A DNA stretch of 32,967 nt from Brevundimonas sp. UBA7534 (lineage in GTDB: Bacteria > Pseudomonadota > Alphaproteobacteria > Caulobacterales > Caulobacteraceae), in the NCBI RefSeq assembly GCF_002479325.1, contig NZ_DLMO01000116.1, forward strand, positions 1-32,967, given 5' to 3'. A program made the translations under genes and the position numbers. The notes beneath the pieces were generated by a model. The model saw nothing but the letters and a program-made list of their open reading frames with translations. It made no database searches and was not told where the DNA came from. This document shows positions 7,289-17,320 of this stretch, one piece after another (the stretch's first letter is position 1; each line of letters starts with the position of its first letter).

Positions 7289-9718
7289 ATGGTTTCCCGA
7301 ATGATCGACATGAAGACCCGCGCCGCCGTTCGACTGAGCGCCCGTTCCAGCCTGATGGCGCTGTTCGTCGCCGCAGGCCTGGGCGCGCCCGCGATGGCCC
7401 AGACCGCTCCGGCGGCCGAGGCCCCGGCCCAGCCGGCCGCCGAACAGCCGCCGCGTGTCGAGATCGCCGCGCCGGAATCGCTGGTGGTCAACCGCATCGT
7501 GGTGCAGGGCGCGCAGCGGATCGACCAGACCACGGTCCTGTCCTATCTGCCGATCCGGCCGGGCGACACGGTGGACGCCGCGACGCTGGACGTGGCGGTG
7601 CGGACCCTGTCGCGCACGGGCCTGTTCGCCAACGTTCAGCTGGGCGTGCAGAACGGCGACCTGATCGTGCAGATCGTTGAGAACCCGATCATCAACCAGG
7701 TCGTCTTCGAGGGGAACAGCGCCCTTTCCGAGGACAAGCTGAACGAGGAAGTCACGCTGAAGCCCCGCGGCATCTACACCCGCGCCAAGGTTCAGGAAGA
7801 CGTGGGGGCCATCGTCGAGCTGTACCGTCTGCAGGGCCGCATCTCGGCTACCGTCACGCCCAAGCTGGTTCAGCTGGAGCAAAACCGTGTCGATGTGATC
7901 TTCGAGATCAACGAAGGCCGCCAGACCGGCATCAGCGCGGTCAACATCCTGGGCAACGAAGCCTATTCAGATCGCGACATCCGCGGCGTCATGGTCACCG
8001 AGAAGTCGACCTGGTGGAAGTTCTTCTCCAACAACGACAACTACGACCCCAATCGCCTGGAATACGATCAGGAGCAGTTGCGCAAATTCTACACCAACCG
8101 CGGCTATTACGACTTCCGCATCGTGTCGTCGGTGGCCGAGCTGCAACCTGACGACCAGGCCTTCCAGGTCACCCTGACGATGGACGAGGGCGATCGCTAT
8201 AACTTCGGCGAGGTGAACGTCGTCACCGAAAATGACCGCCTGAACGCCGACTTCCTGAAGGCGCTGGTGCCGATCCGCAGCGGCGACCTCTATGAAAGCG
8301 ACAAGATCGAGAGCGCCGTCGACGCCCTGACGTTCGCGGCGGGTTCGGCGGGTTACGCCTTTGTCGAGATCAATCCGACCTACCGCGCCAATCCCGACAC
8401 GGACACGGTGGACGTCACCTTCAACGTGTCCGAAGGCCAGCGCGTCTATGTCGACCGCATCAATGTGGTGGGCAACACCCGCACCATCGACCCGGTCATC
8501 CGGCGCGAGCTGATGCTGACCGAAGGCGACGCCTTCAACCGCGCGCTGATGGAGCGTTCGCGCAACAATCTGCGCGCGCTGGGCTTCTTCAAGGACGTCA
8601 CGGTCCAGGAAGAGCGCGGCAGCGCGCCCGACCGTTCCGTCATCAACGTCAATGTGCAGGAACAGCCCACCGGCGAACTGTCCGTCGGCGCGGGCTTCAG
8701 CTCGGTCGACTCCTTCACCGTGAACCTGGGCATCTCGGAACGGAACTTCCGTGGCCGCGGCCAGAACGTCGTCGCGCGTCTGGAATGGGGTTCGCTGCGT
8801 CAGCAGGTCGACTTCCGCTTCACCGAGCCGAAGTTCCTGGGCCGTGACCTGCGCGCCGGTTTCGACCTGTTCCACTCGCGCTACGATCTCAGCGAATATT
8901 CGTCCTACGACTACCGCTCTACCGGCGGCGGCCTGCGCCTCAGCTATCCGCTGAACGGCTACACCCTGTTCAGCACCCGCTACTTCCTCAAGAGCGACGA
9001 GATCATCGTGCCGACCGGCTATTGCAGCAGCGGCGGCTTCGGCTCCTCTGCGCTGTGCGATCAGGTGGGCAGCTATCTGAACTCGTCGGTGGGCTACACC
9101 CTGCAGGTCAACCGGACCAACGATCCGGTGCGTCCCACGCGCGGCTGGGCCGGATCCCTGCGTCAGGACTTCGCCGGCCTGGGCGGCGACGTGAACTATA
9201 TCCGCACCGAGGCGGACGCCAGCTACTACTACGGGCTCACCCCGAACTGGATCGTCAGCCTGCAGGGCTCGACCGGCTATGTCAGCGGCTGGAACGGGGA
9301 TCCGATCCGGATCAACGACCGCTTCTTCAAGGGCGGCAACAGCTTCCGCGGCTTCGAGACCGCCGGCATGGGGCCGCGCGACCTGGATACGACCGACGCC
9401 CTGGGCGGCAACTTCTACGCCATCGGCACGGTCGAACTGACGGTGCCGAATTATCTGCCCGAGCAGTACGGCATCAAGACCTCGCTGTTCGCCGATGTCG
9501 GCACGCTGGGCGTACTGGACGATCGCTACAAGCTGACCTCCACCGGGACGGTCGACCCGACGATCGCCGACGAGCTGTCCCTGCGGGCCTCCGCGGGCCT
9601 CAGCATCCACTGGCGTTCGCCGATGGGCCCGATCCGCTTCGACATCTCCAAGGTTCTCGCCAAGGAAGACTACGACAAGACGGAATCCTTCCGCTTCTCG
9701 ACCTCCACCCAGTTCTAA
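7289..9718 (+). CDS. bamA: Outer membrane protein assembly factor BamA
   Basis: Core of the BAM machine that inserts beta-barrel proteins into the outer membrane. It has an N-terminal signal peptide (hydrophobic stretch SLMALFVAAGLGAPAMA, probable cleavage after AMA), repeated POTRA domains (e.g. INQVVFEGNSALSEDKL and ISAVNILGNEAYSDRDI), and a C-terminal Bac_surface_Ag barrel with the SFRGFETAG motif of strand 6. It ends in Phe, as expected for barrel proteins. Three in-frame ATGs (7289, 7301, 7310) could start it and none has a convincing ribosome-binding site; the last gives the most typical signal peptide. About 809 residues from 7289, close to E. coli BamA. Placed between rseP and ompH as usual. 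Confidence 0.96.
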   Translation: MVSRMIDMKTRAAVRLSARSSLMALFVAAGLGAPAMAQTAPAAEAPAQPAAEQPPRVEIAAPESLVVNRIVVQGAQRIDQTTVLSYLPIRPGDTVDAATLDVAVRTLSRTGLFANVQLGVQNGDLIVQIVENPIINQVVFEGNSALSEDKLNEEVTLKPRGIYTRAKVQEDVGAIVELYRLQGRISATVTPKLVQLEQNRVDVIFEINEGRQTGISAVNILGNEAYSDRDIRGVMVTEKSTWWKFFSNNDNYDPNRLEYDQEQLRKFYTNRGYYDFRIVSSVAELQPDDQAFQVTLTMDEGDRYNFGEVNVVTENDRLNADFLKALVPIRSGDLYESDKIESAVDALTFAAGSAGYAFVEINPTYRANPDTDTVDVTFNVSEGQRVYVDRINVVGNTRTIDPVIRRELMLTEGDAFNRALMERSRNNLRALGFFKDVTVQEERGSAPDRSVINVNVQEQPTGELSVGAGFSSVDSFTVNLGISERNFRGRGQNVVARLEWGSLRQQVDFRFTEPKFLGRDLRAGFDLFHSRYDLSEYSSYDYRSTGGGLRLSYPLNGYTLFSTRYFLKSDEIIVPTGYCSSGGFGSSALCDQVGSYLNSSVGYTLQVNRTNDPVRPTRGWAGSLRQDFAGLGGDVNYIRTEADASYYYGLTPNWIVSLQGSTGYVSGWNGDPIRINDRFFKGGNSFRGFETAGMGPRDLDTTDALGGNFYAIGTVELTVPNYLPEQYGIKTSLFADVGTLGVLDDRYKLTSTGTVDPTIADELSLRASAGLSIHWRSPMGPIRFDISKVLAKEDYDKTESFRFSTSTQF

Positions 9719-9751
9719 TCGCGGCGCCTGTCTGACCGCACGAGGAAGACC

Positions 9752-10357
9752 ATGAAGACCATCGCCATCGCCGCTGCAGCGGCCGCTTCGCTCATCGCCA
9801 CCGCCGCCTCCGCCCAGCAGGCGACCACGCCGCAGAACCCCGGCCCGCAGATTCCGGGCGTCTGCGTCTATCACAACGCTCGCCTGTTCGCGCAGTCGTC
9901 GGTCGGACAGGCCGTCGAAACGCGGATGCAGCAGCTGGCCCAGGAAGTTCAGACCGAACTTCAGCCCTACGCCACCTCGCTCCAGACCGAGGCCCAGCAG
10001 CTCCAGAGCTCCGGGTCCACTCTGCAACCCGAAGAACTGAACCGTCGTCGCCAGGCGCTGCAACAGCGCGCCCAAGAGGCCCAGCAGTTGGAAGGCACTC
10101 GCGAGAACGAGCTGCGCTATACCCTGGCGATGCAGCGCCAGGCGATCACCGAGGCCGTCTCGCCGATCCTGGTGCAGGTCTATCAGGAGCGCGGCTGCGG
10201 CCTGCTGCTGGACCGCGAAAGCGTCTTCATGATGAACCCGGCCCATGACGTGACGGACCTGGTCATCCAGCGTCTGAACACCGCCCTGCCGACGCTCAGC
10301 TTCAACCGCATGGCCGTTCCGGCCCAGCAGCAGCAACAACCGGCTGCGGCCAACTAA
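9752..10357 (+). CDS. OmpH/Skp family periplasmic chaperone
   Basis: Periplasmic chaperone that keeps outer-membrane proteins soluble on their way to BamA. The 201-residue product begins with a clear signal peptide (MKTIAIAAAAAASLIATAASAQ, cut after ASA). The middle, from about residue 45 to 130, is a Gln/Glu-rich amphipathic region predicted as the coiled-coil tentacles of Skp. The tail is rich in Gln and Pro. The ATG has the ribosome-binding site gaggaag at 9741-9747. Position between bamA and lpxD is the family's conserved place. Confidence 0.9.
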   Translation: MKTIAIAAAAAASLIATAASAQQATTPQNPGPQIPGVCVYHNARLFAQSSVGQAVETRMQQLAQEVQTELQPYATSLQTEAQQLQSSGSTLQPEELNRRRQALQQRAQEAQQLEGTRENELRYTLAMQRQAITEAVSPILVQVYQERGCGLLLDRESVFMMNPAHDVTDLVIQRLNTALPTLSFNRMAVPAQQQQQPAAAN

Positions 10358-10362
10358 GGCGG

Positions 10363-11376
10363 ATGCCCGATCCCCGCTTCTTCGAGACCCTGTCGCCGCT
10401 CAGCGTAGCCGAACTGGCGGCCAGGATCGGCGGCGAGGTCGAAAGGGGCGGGGAGCGGATCGTGCGCTCCGTCGCGCCCTTGTCCTCTGCGGACGAGGGC
10501 GCGATCGCGTTTCTGGGCGACCGCAAGTTCGCCAAGGCCCTGGGCGAAACGCGCGCCGGCTGCGTGGTCGTGACGGCCGAGGCCGTGCCCGCGACGCCGG
10601 CGGGATCGGCGGTCATTTCGCATCGCACGCCCCAGGCCGCCTGGGCCCAGGCCTCTCTGCTGCTCCATCGCCCGATCGCCCTGAACCATGCGGCGTCCCT
10701 GTCGGACGTGGCCGAGGACGACAGCGTGGTGATCGAACCGGGCGTGGTCCTGGGCGAGGGCGTCCGCATCGGGCGCGGATCGCGCATCGGCGCCAATACG
10801 GTGATCGGCCCGGGCGTCCAGATCGGGCGCGACTGCGTCATCGGTTCGAACGTCAGCGTGGGCTTCGCCCTGATCGGAGACCGGGTGAAGCTGTACGCCG
10901 GCGCCCGCATCGGCGAGGCGGGTTTCGGCGCCACGGGAACCGCCGCCGGCGTGATGGACATTCCCCAGCTCGGTCGCGTCATCCTGCAGGACAGCGTGAC
11001 CGTCGGCGCCAACAGCTGCATCGACCGGGGCGCCTATGACGACACGGTGATCGGCGAGAACACCAAGATCGACAACCTGGTGATGGTCGGCCACAACTGC
11101 GTCATCGGACGCAACTGCCTGCTGGTCGCCAACACGGGCATTTCGGGTTCGGTCACCGTGGGCGACAACGTCATCTTCGGCGGCAAGGCGGGCATCGGCG
11201 ACCACATCACCATCGGCGAGGGCGCCCGCGTCGCGGCCGGCGCCGGGGTCCTGGCCGATATTCCGGCCGGCGAGACCTGGTCCGGCTATCCGGCGCGTCC
11301 GATCCGTCAGTTCTTGCGCGAGACGGTCTGGCTCGCCAAACAGGCCGCTTCCAGGAAGGGGCCGAGGGAATCATGA
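10363..11376 (+). CDS. lpxD: UDP-3-O-(3-hydroxyacyl)glucosamine N-acyltransferase
   Basis: Adds the second, N-linked hydroxyacyl chain in lipid A synthesis, using acyl-ACP. The 337-residue protein has the N-terminal uridine-binding domain (LSVAELAARIGGEV to FLGDRKFAKAL), then a left-handed beta-helix of hexapeptide repeats (VIGPGVQIGRDCVIGSNVSV and onward). VGHNCVIGRNC carries the candidate catalytic His. ATG 10363 lies 5 bases after the ompH stop. It overlaps fabZ by four bases (ATGA). Confidence 0.97.
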   Translation: MPDPRFFETLSPLSVAELAARIGGEVERGGERIVRSVAPLSSADEGAIAFLGDRKFAKALGETRAGCVVVTAEAVPATPAGSAVISHRTPQAAWAQASLLLHRPIALNHAASLSDVAEDDSVVIEPGVVLGEGVRIGRGSRIGANTVIGPGVQIGRDCVIGSNVSVGFALIGDRVKLYAGARIGEAGFGATGTAAGVMDIPQLGRVILQDSVTVGANSCIDRGAYDDTVIGENTKIDNLVMVGHNCVIGRNCLLVANTGISGSVTVGDNVIFGGKAGIGDHITIGEGARVAAGAGVLADIPAGETWSGYPARPIRQFLRETVWLAKQAASRKGPRES

Positions 11377-11852
11377 GCGACACCGTCAACAGCGACACCG
11401 TCAACATCGACTACGCCGAGGTGATGCGGCGGCTGCCGCACCGCTATCCGTTCCTGCTGGTCGACAAGGCCGAGAGCTTCGTGCCGGCGACCTCGATCGT
11501 CGGCATCAAGAACGTCACTCACAACGAGCCCTTCTTCCCCGGCCATTTCCCGATCGACCCCGTGATGCCGGGCGTGCTGATCGTCGAGGCCATGGCCCAG
11601 ACCGGCGCGTTGCTGATGTCCAAGACCCTGGATGTCGCCGTGGCGGACAAGGTCATCATGTTCATGTCGATCGACGGCGTACGGTTCCGCAAGCCGGCGC
11701 GGCCGGGCGACCAACTGCGCATGGAGGTCAAGGTGATCAAGGCGCGGGGCGACGCGTACAAATTCCGCGGCGAAACCTTCATCGACGGCAAGCTGGCGGC
11801 CGAGGCCGAGTTCATGGCCATGGTCGTGACGGTGGCGGAGCCCGCCGCCTGA
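11373..11852 (+). CDS. fabZ: 3-hydroxyacyl-[ACP] dehydratase FabZ
   Basis: Dehydrates 3-hydroxyacyl-ACP in fatty-acid elongation and so competes with LpxA and LpxD for the same hydroxyacyl-ACP pool. The 159-residue hot-dog-fold protein shows LPHRYPFLLVDK, catalytic His58 in FFPGHFP and Glu72 in VEAMAQTG. The first eleven residues (MSDTVNSDTVN) contain an exact duplication of SDTVN encoded by a 15-bp tandem repeat. It overlaps lpxD by four bases and lpxA by one base. Confidence 0.97.
   Translation: MSDTVNSDTVNIDYAEVMRRLPHRYPFLLVDKAESFVPATSIVGIKNVTHNEPFFPGHFPIDPVMPGVLIVEAMAQTGALLMSKTLDVAVADKVIMFMSIDGVRFRKPARPGDQLRMEVKVIKARGDAYKFRGETFIDGKLAAEAEFMAMVVTVAEPAA
11376..11405 (+). repeat. Perfect 15-bp tandem repeat in the fabZ 5' end
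   Basis: agcgacaccgtcaac occurs twice in a row (11376-11390 and 11391-11405) directly after the fabZ start codon. The unit is a multiple of three, so gain or loss of a copy keeps the reading frame and only changes the number of SDTVN units before the conserved core. Confidence 0.95.
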
Positions 11853-12640
11853 TGACCATCCACCCGACCGCCCTGATCGACGTCTCAGCGACCCTGGCCG
11901 CCGGGGTCGAAGTCGGGCCCTGGTGCACGGTCGGACCGAATGTGGAGTTGGGCGAGGGCGTGCGACTGGTCAGCCATGCGGTGATCCAGCAGGACACGAC
12001 GGTGGGCGCAGGCACGGTCATCCATCCGTTCGCCGTCATCGGCGGCGACCCGCAGCACAATGGCTACAAGGGCGAGCGCGTGCGGCTGGAGATCGGCACA
12101 GACAACCTGATCCGCGAGCACTGCACCTTCAACCGCGGCACGCCGCAAGGGACGGGTGTGACCCGCGTCGGCTCCAACAACCTGTTCATGACCGGCGCAC
12201 ACGTCGGGCACGACTGCGTGGTCGGCGACAATGTCGTGATGGCCAACAACGCTACGCTGGGCGGGCACGCCCAAATCGGGAACAAGGTGTTCCTGGGCGG
12301 CCTGTGCGCCGTGCATCAGAACGGCCGGGTCGGGCAGGGGGCCATCATCGGCGGCCTGGCGGCGGTGACGCGCGATGTCATCCCCTATGGATCGGCCTGG
12401 GGCAACCATGCGCGGCTGCGTGGCCTGAACCTGATCGGCCTGAAGCGCAAGGGCTACGGCAAGGACCAGATCCGCCGTCTCCTGGCCGCCTATCGCGAAC
12501 TGTTCGAGGGCGACGGCGAATTCGCCGGCCGCATCGACGGCGTGGCGCACCGCTATGCGGACCTGCCCGAGATCGTCGAGATCGCCACCTTCATCCGCGA
12601 GGGCGGGCGGCGTCCGCTGTGCCTGCCGAACGCCGAATGA
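11852..12640 (+). CDS. lpxA: UDP-N-acetylglucosamine O-acyltransferase
   Basis: First enzyme of lipid A synthesis; transfers a 3-hydroxyacyl chain from ACP to UDP-GlcNAc. The 262-residue product is a hexapeptide-repeat beta-helix with GGDPQHNGYKGE, HCTFNRGT, the catalytic His in AHVGHDCVVGD, and a C-terminal helical domain starting about LNLIGLKRKG. The start ATG shares one base with the fabZ stop (TGATG). It overlaps lpxI by four bases. Confidence 0.97.
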   Translation: MTIHPTALIDVSATLAAGVEVGPWCTVGPNVELGEGVRLVSHAVIQQDTTVGAGTVIHPFAVIGGDPQHNGYKGERVRLEIGTDNLIREHCTFNRGTPQGTGVTRVGSNNLFMTGAHVGHDCVVGDNVVMANNATLGGHAQIGNKVFLGGLCAVHQNGRVGQGAIIGGLAAVTRDVIPYGSAWGNHARLRGLNLIGLKRKGYGKDQIRRLLAAYRELFEGDGEFAGRIDGVAHRYADLPEIVEIATFIREGGRRPLCLPNAE

Positions 12641-13473
12641 GCGGGCCGAAGCTGGGCCTGATCGCCGGCGGCGGCGACCTGCCCCAGGCGGTGGCCCAGC
12701 GCTGCGACGCGGAAGGGCGCGACCTGTATATCGTGCGACTGGACGGGTTCGCCGATCCGCACCTGACGCGCTGGCCCGGCGACGACTTCGGCATGGCCCA
12801 GATCGGCGCGATCCTGAAGGCGCTGAAAAAGAACGGCTGCGGCGCGGTCTGTCTGGCGGGGGTCGTCAATCGCCCGGATTTCAAAAGCTTGAAGCCGGAC
12901 CTTAAGGGCGCATCGCTGCTTCCCGGCATCGTTTCGGCGGCCGCCAAGGGCGACGACGCTCTGCTCCGGAAAATCCTCTCCGTGTTCGAGGCGGAGGGTT
13001 TCGCCGTCGAAGGCGCCGACGACATTCTGGGGGGCGAGACGCTGCCTGCGGGCGCCCTTGGCGCTTTGACGCCGACCAAGCACCAGTTGGCTGACTTGAA
13101 AAAGGCGCTTCACGTTGCGGAAAAATCAGGTGAATTGGATATCGGCCAGGGCGCCGTCGTCTGCGATGGCCTGGTCCTGGCCGTAGAGGCGCAGGAGGGC
13201 ACCGATGCGATGCTGGATCGCGTGGCGGGCCTGCCGGATGATTTGCGGGGACGGCCCGGCGACGCCCGCGGCGCACTGGGCAAGGCGCCCAAGCCGATCC
13301 AGGACTTGCGGGTCGACATGCCCGTGATCGGTCCGCGCACGCTCGAGAACGCCGCGCGCGCCGGCTTGGCCGGCGTCGGCGGAATCGCGGGGCGACTGAT
13401 CCTGATCGACCGTCCCGCCGTGATCGAAACCGCCGACCGCCTGGGGCTGTTTGTCTGGGGCGAAGCGCGGTGA
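12637..13473 (+). CDS. lpxI: UDP-2,3-diacylglucosamine diphosphatase LpxI
   Basis: Hydrolyses UDP-2,3-diacylglucosamine to lipid X, the step done by LpxH in E. coli. The 278-residue product starts MSGPKLGLIAGGGDLPQAVA, the N-terminal signature of the LpxI (DUF1009) family; it continues with AVCLAGVVNRPDFKSL and LTPTKHQLADL, and ends with DRPAVIETADRLGLFVWG. It has none of the metallophosphoesterase motifs of LpxH. ATG 12637 overlaps the lpxA stop (ATGA) and its own stop overlaps the lpxB GTG start. The frame upstream of 12637 is a shadow of lpxA. Confidence 0.94.
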   Translation: MSGPKLGLIAGGGDLPQAVAQRCDAEGRDLYIVRLDGFADPHLTRWPGDDFGMAQIGAILKALKKNGCGAVCLAGVVNRPDFKSLKPDLKGASLLPGIVSAAAKGDDALLRKILSVFEAEGFAVEGADDILGGETLPAGALGALTPTKHQLADLKKALHVAEKSGELDIGQGAVVCDGLVLAVEAQEGTDAMLDRVAGLPDDLRGRPGDARGALGKAPKPIQDLRVDMPVIGPRTLENAARAGLAGVGGIAGRLILIDRPAVIETADRLGLFVWGEAR

Positions 13474-14639
13474 GTCGCCCGTTGAAGATCATGCTGGTCG
13501 CGGCCGAAGCCTCGGGTGACGCCCTCGGCGCCGGTCTGGCCAAGGCGCTGAAGGCGCGGCTGGGCGATGACGTGACCTTTGTCGGCGTGGGCGGGCCGCG
13601 CATGGCGGCGGAAGGCGTCGACAGCCCATTCGACATCGCCGAACTGTCCATCCTGGGCTGGGTCGAAGGCCTGCGCGCCTATGGCAAGGTCAAGCGCCGG
13701 GTCGCGCAAACGGCGGCCCTGGCCGCGCGCGAAAATCCTGACGCCGTTGTGCTGATCGACAGTTGGGGGTTCACCGTTCGCGTCGCCAAGGCGATCCGCG
13801 CCGCCCAGCCGCGCATTCCGCTGATCAAATACGTGGGGCCGCAGGTCTGGGCGTCCCGCCCGGGGCGCGCCAAGACCCTGGCCGGCGCCGTCGATCACCT
13901 GTTGGCGCTCTACGCCTTCGACGCGCCCTGGTTCGAGAAGGAAGGCCTGGCGACGACCGTGGTGGGATCATCGGCTCTCCACGTCGACATGGATGGCGCG
14001 GACGGGGCGGCGTTCAGGGCCCGGCATGGCGTCGGGGCGGATGCGCCGTTGCTGCTGGTCTTGCCGGGGAGCCGTCCCAGCGAAGTCCGGCGCATGACGC
14101 CGGTTTACGAGGCGACAGTGCGGACGCTGAAGGCGAGCCTGCCCGATCTTGCGGTCGCCGTGGTGGCTGCCGGGACTGTCGCTGACGATGTCGCGGGCCG
14201 GGTCGCCGCTTGGCCAATGCGCGTGCATCTGGTCGCCGAGGACGAAAAATACGATGCGATGAAGGCCGCCACGGCCGCATTGGCCACCAGCGGAACCGTC
14301 TCCACCGAATTGGCCCTGGCCGGCGCGCCCATGGTTATCGCCTATCGGATCGACGGCCTGAGCTACGTCTTGATGAAGCGGCTGGTGACGGCCAAGCACA
14401 TCACCCTGTTCAACATCGCCGCCGACCAGCGGATCGCGCCTGAGCTGATCCAGGACGACGCCACCCCGAAAAGACTCGCCCAGGCCGTAGGCCGTCTGCT
14501 CCGCGATCCGGAAGCCGCCGCCGATCAGGCCCGCCGTCAGACCGAGGCGCTGGCCCTGATGGGCCGGGGCGGCGCCGATCCGTCGCAGCTAGCCGCGGAC
14601 GCCGTGCTACGCGTGGTGGTAGACAAGGCGCGCGGCTAG
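13470..14639 (+). CDS. lpxB: Lipid-A-disaccharide synthase
   Basis: Condenses lipid X with UDP-2,3-diacylglucosamine to the lipid A disaccharide at the inner membrane. The 389-residue GT19 glycosyltransferase shows KIMLVAAEASGDALGAGLAKAL at the start, FVGVGGPRMAAEG, the KYVGPQVWASRPGR block, LPGSRPSEVRRM and TSGTVSTELALAGAPMVIAYR. The start is GTG at 13470, overlapping the lpxI TGA as GTGA. It is the last gene of the envelope cluster; 76 bases without a clear terminator separate it from the next gene. Confidence 0.96.
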   Translation: MSRPLKIMLVAAEASGDALGAGLAKALKARLGDDVTFVGVGGPRMAAEGVDSPFDIAELSILGWVEGLRAYGKVKRRVAQTAALAARENPDAVVLIDSWGFTVRVAKAIRAAQPRIPLIKYVGPQVWASRPGRAKTLAGAVDHLLALYAFDAPWFEKEGLATTVVGSSALHVDMDGADGAAFRARHGVGADAPLLLVLPGSRPSEVRRMTPVYEATVRTLKASLPDLAVAVVAAGTVADDVAGRVAAWPMRVHLVAEDEKYDAMKAATAALATSGTVSTELALAGAPMVIAYRIDGLSYVLMKRLVTAKHITLFNIAADQRIAPELIQDDATPKRLAQAVGRLLRDPEAAADQARRQTEALALMGRGGADPSQLAADAVLRVVVDKARG

Positions 14640-14715
14640 GTCGCCCGGTGGCCTTTTGGCGCCATAGGCTCCATCTTGTTGAAATGATGATCCAGGACGG
14701 CAGGACGGGGGCGCC

Positions 14716-15705
14716 ATGCATGGGCTGAACCCTCGCAGGGCGGCCGAGGCGCGCGCAGCCCTGCAGATGGCGGCCGGCGCCGGCGCGGCGCTTTATCTGG
14801 CGACGGCGTTGGGTCTGCCGCATCCCTACTGGAGCGTGATCTCGGCCATCGTGGTGATCCAGGCCAGCGTCGGCGGCGGCGTTCTGACGGTGGCGCGGGA
14901 CCGGGCGATCGGAACCGCCACCGGCGCCGTGGTCGGGGCCGCCGTGGCTTTTACTCGTCCGGAAGGCATGGCGGGCCTGGCGGGGGCTATCGCTCTGGCC
15001 ACCGCAATCCTGGCCTTTTTCGGCGCAGGGCGGCCGTGGTTGAAGGTCGCGCCGGTCACGGCCGCCATCGTCATCGCCGGCGGCGCGGGTCCGGATGGTC
15101 CGGCTTCCCTGGCTCTGGACCGGGTGCTGGAAATCCTGGTCGGCAGCGGCGTGGGCGTGGTCTCCATCCTGCTGCTGTTTCCGCGCCACGCGCGTCAGAC
15201 GTTTCGTCTCCAGGCGCGCGATGCGGCGGGCGAGGCGGCGGCCCTTCTGGGACTGGTGCTGGAAGGCGAACCCGCGAACGCCGCCGAGATCAGCCGGCGG
15301 CGCACGGACCTGAAGCGGCGGTTGGATACGCTGGGGCAGGCGGCCAAGAACGTGATCGACCTTCCAGGCCCGCAGCGCGAGACGGCGGACCGCGCCGCCC
15401 TTGTGCGGGCGTTCTGGCGGGTTCGCAGCGACATCGTCATCCTGGGGCGCGGGTTCCAGGTGGAGGACGCGGGGCCGCGCCTGAGGCCTTGGAAAACCGC
15501 TGGCGAAAGGGCCGTGACGCGCTTGGAGGCGCTGTCGCGCGGGCGCCCGGGCGAACCGTTGGGTCAACCCGACGTCGCCCTGGCGCTGGGGCCGGCCGAG
15601 GACGCCGGCGACATCGCGCGGGGCGCGGCGGCGATCGGCCTGGCCCACATGTTCCGCGACCTGGACGACCTCGGCGAACGGTTCGTCGATCTGCACCTGG
15701 CCTGA
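14716..15705 (+). CDS. FUSC/aromatic acid exporter-like membrane protein
   Basis: The 329-residue product has about five to six hydrophobic segments in its first 155 residues (e.g. AALYLATALGLPHPYWSVIS, then IVVIQASVGGGVL, then GVVSILLLFP), followed by a soluble helical half. PYWSVISAIVVIQ and the Ala/Gly-rich helices resemble the FUSC (fusaric acid resistance) and ArAE exporter families. It is half the size of a full FUSC protein (one membrane block, one soluble block). The substrate is unknown. ATG 14716 has only a weak gggggcg ribosome-binding site. It converges with gltA across a shared hairpin. The family call is by pattern only. Confidence 0.7.
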   Translation: MHGLNPRRAAEARAALQMAAGAGAALYLATALGLPHPYWSVISAIVVIQASVGGGVLTVARDRAIGTATGAVVGAAVAFTRPEGMAGLAGAIALATAILAFFGAGRPWLKVAPVTAAIVIAGGAGPDGPASLALDRVLEILVGSGVGVVSILLLFPRHARQTFRLQARDAAGEAAALLGLVLEGEPANAAEISRRRTDLKRRLDTLGQAAKNVIDLPGPQRETADRAALVRAFWRVRSDIVILGRGFQVEDAGPRLRPWKTAGERAVTRLEALSRGRPGEPLGQPDVALALGPAEDAGDIARGAAAIGLAHMFRDLDDLGERFVDLHLA

Positions 15706-15710
15706 TGCCA

Positions 15711-15745
15711 AAAGAAAGGACGCCGGGATTAACCCCGGCGTCCTT
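15711..15745 (-). terminator. Terminator of gltA (converging with the FUSC-like gene)
   Basis: A perfect 12-bp stem (aaggacgccggg at 15716-15727, cccggcgtcctt at 15734-15745) with a 6-nt loop. Read on the minus strand it is followed by a T-rich tract (tttctttt within 15711-15718), so it is a strong intrinsic terminator for gltA. On the plus strand only two Ts close the stem, so termination of the FUSC-like gene would be weaker. Confidence 0.88.
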
Positions 15746-15770
15746 CAATCCGCTTTCCGGCTTGCGAGGA

Positions 15771-17063
<1,293 letters not shown>

Positions 17064-17134
17064 CAATGCCCCTTTGCAATATGACGTCCGGGCGCGGGGA
17101 GGCGTCGGGCGCTCTTTGGTTTGTGGGTGTCACT

Positions 17135-17320
17135 TAGTCTGTTGCAAGTCGATTGCACAGAGAAAGATTCAGCGTTTTCAGTAGTTTCCTGTATCTTTCA
17201 GTGACTTAGAGTTGGTCAATGTCGGACGATGTTGGACAAAGTTGCACGTTCGTAGCGCCCATTCGGGGCGTAACGCCCGCCTTAACGCCCCGATCAGGAG
17301 GCGTATCTAGTCTGTTGCAA
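17135..17320. repeat. 13-bp direct repeat flanking the gltX-gltA spacer
   Basis: tagtctgttgcaa occurs at 17135-17147 in the gltA leader and again at 17308-17320 inside the last codons of gltX. Two further attgca/gttgca words lie between them (17152-17157 and 17241-17246). The 230-bp spacer also holds an 8-bp inverted repeat (cggggcgt 17264-17271, acgccccg 17285-17292) immediately after the gltX stop, without a T-run. Meaning unknown. Confidence 0.6.
17191..17219 (-). promoter_or_regulatory. Candidate gltA promoter
   Basis: On the minus strand TTGACC (17219-17214), a 17-bp spacer, then AGATAC (17196-17191), a reasonable housekeeping sigma-factor match. It lies in a stretch with clearly lower GC than its surroundings and would give a gltA leader of about 120 bases. 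Prediction from sequence only. Confidence 0.4.

Noticed and set aside
7967..10339. A 790-codon open frame on the minus strand opposite bamA and ompH
   Set aside because: It is a by-product of high GC and codon bias; the plus strand encodes clearly recognised BamA and OmpH, and the antisense product is low-complexity and rich in Val, Ala, Arg and Gln.
11923..12636. Upstream extension of the lpxI frame across lpxA
   Set aside because: Arg/Gly-rich shadow of lpxA; LpxI starts at 12637 with its conserved N-terminus.
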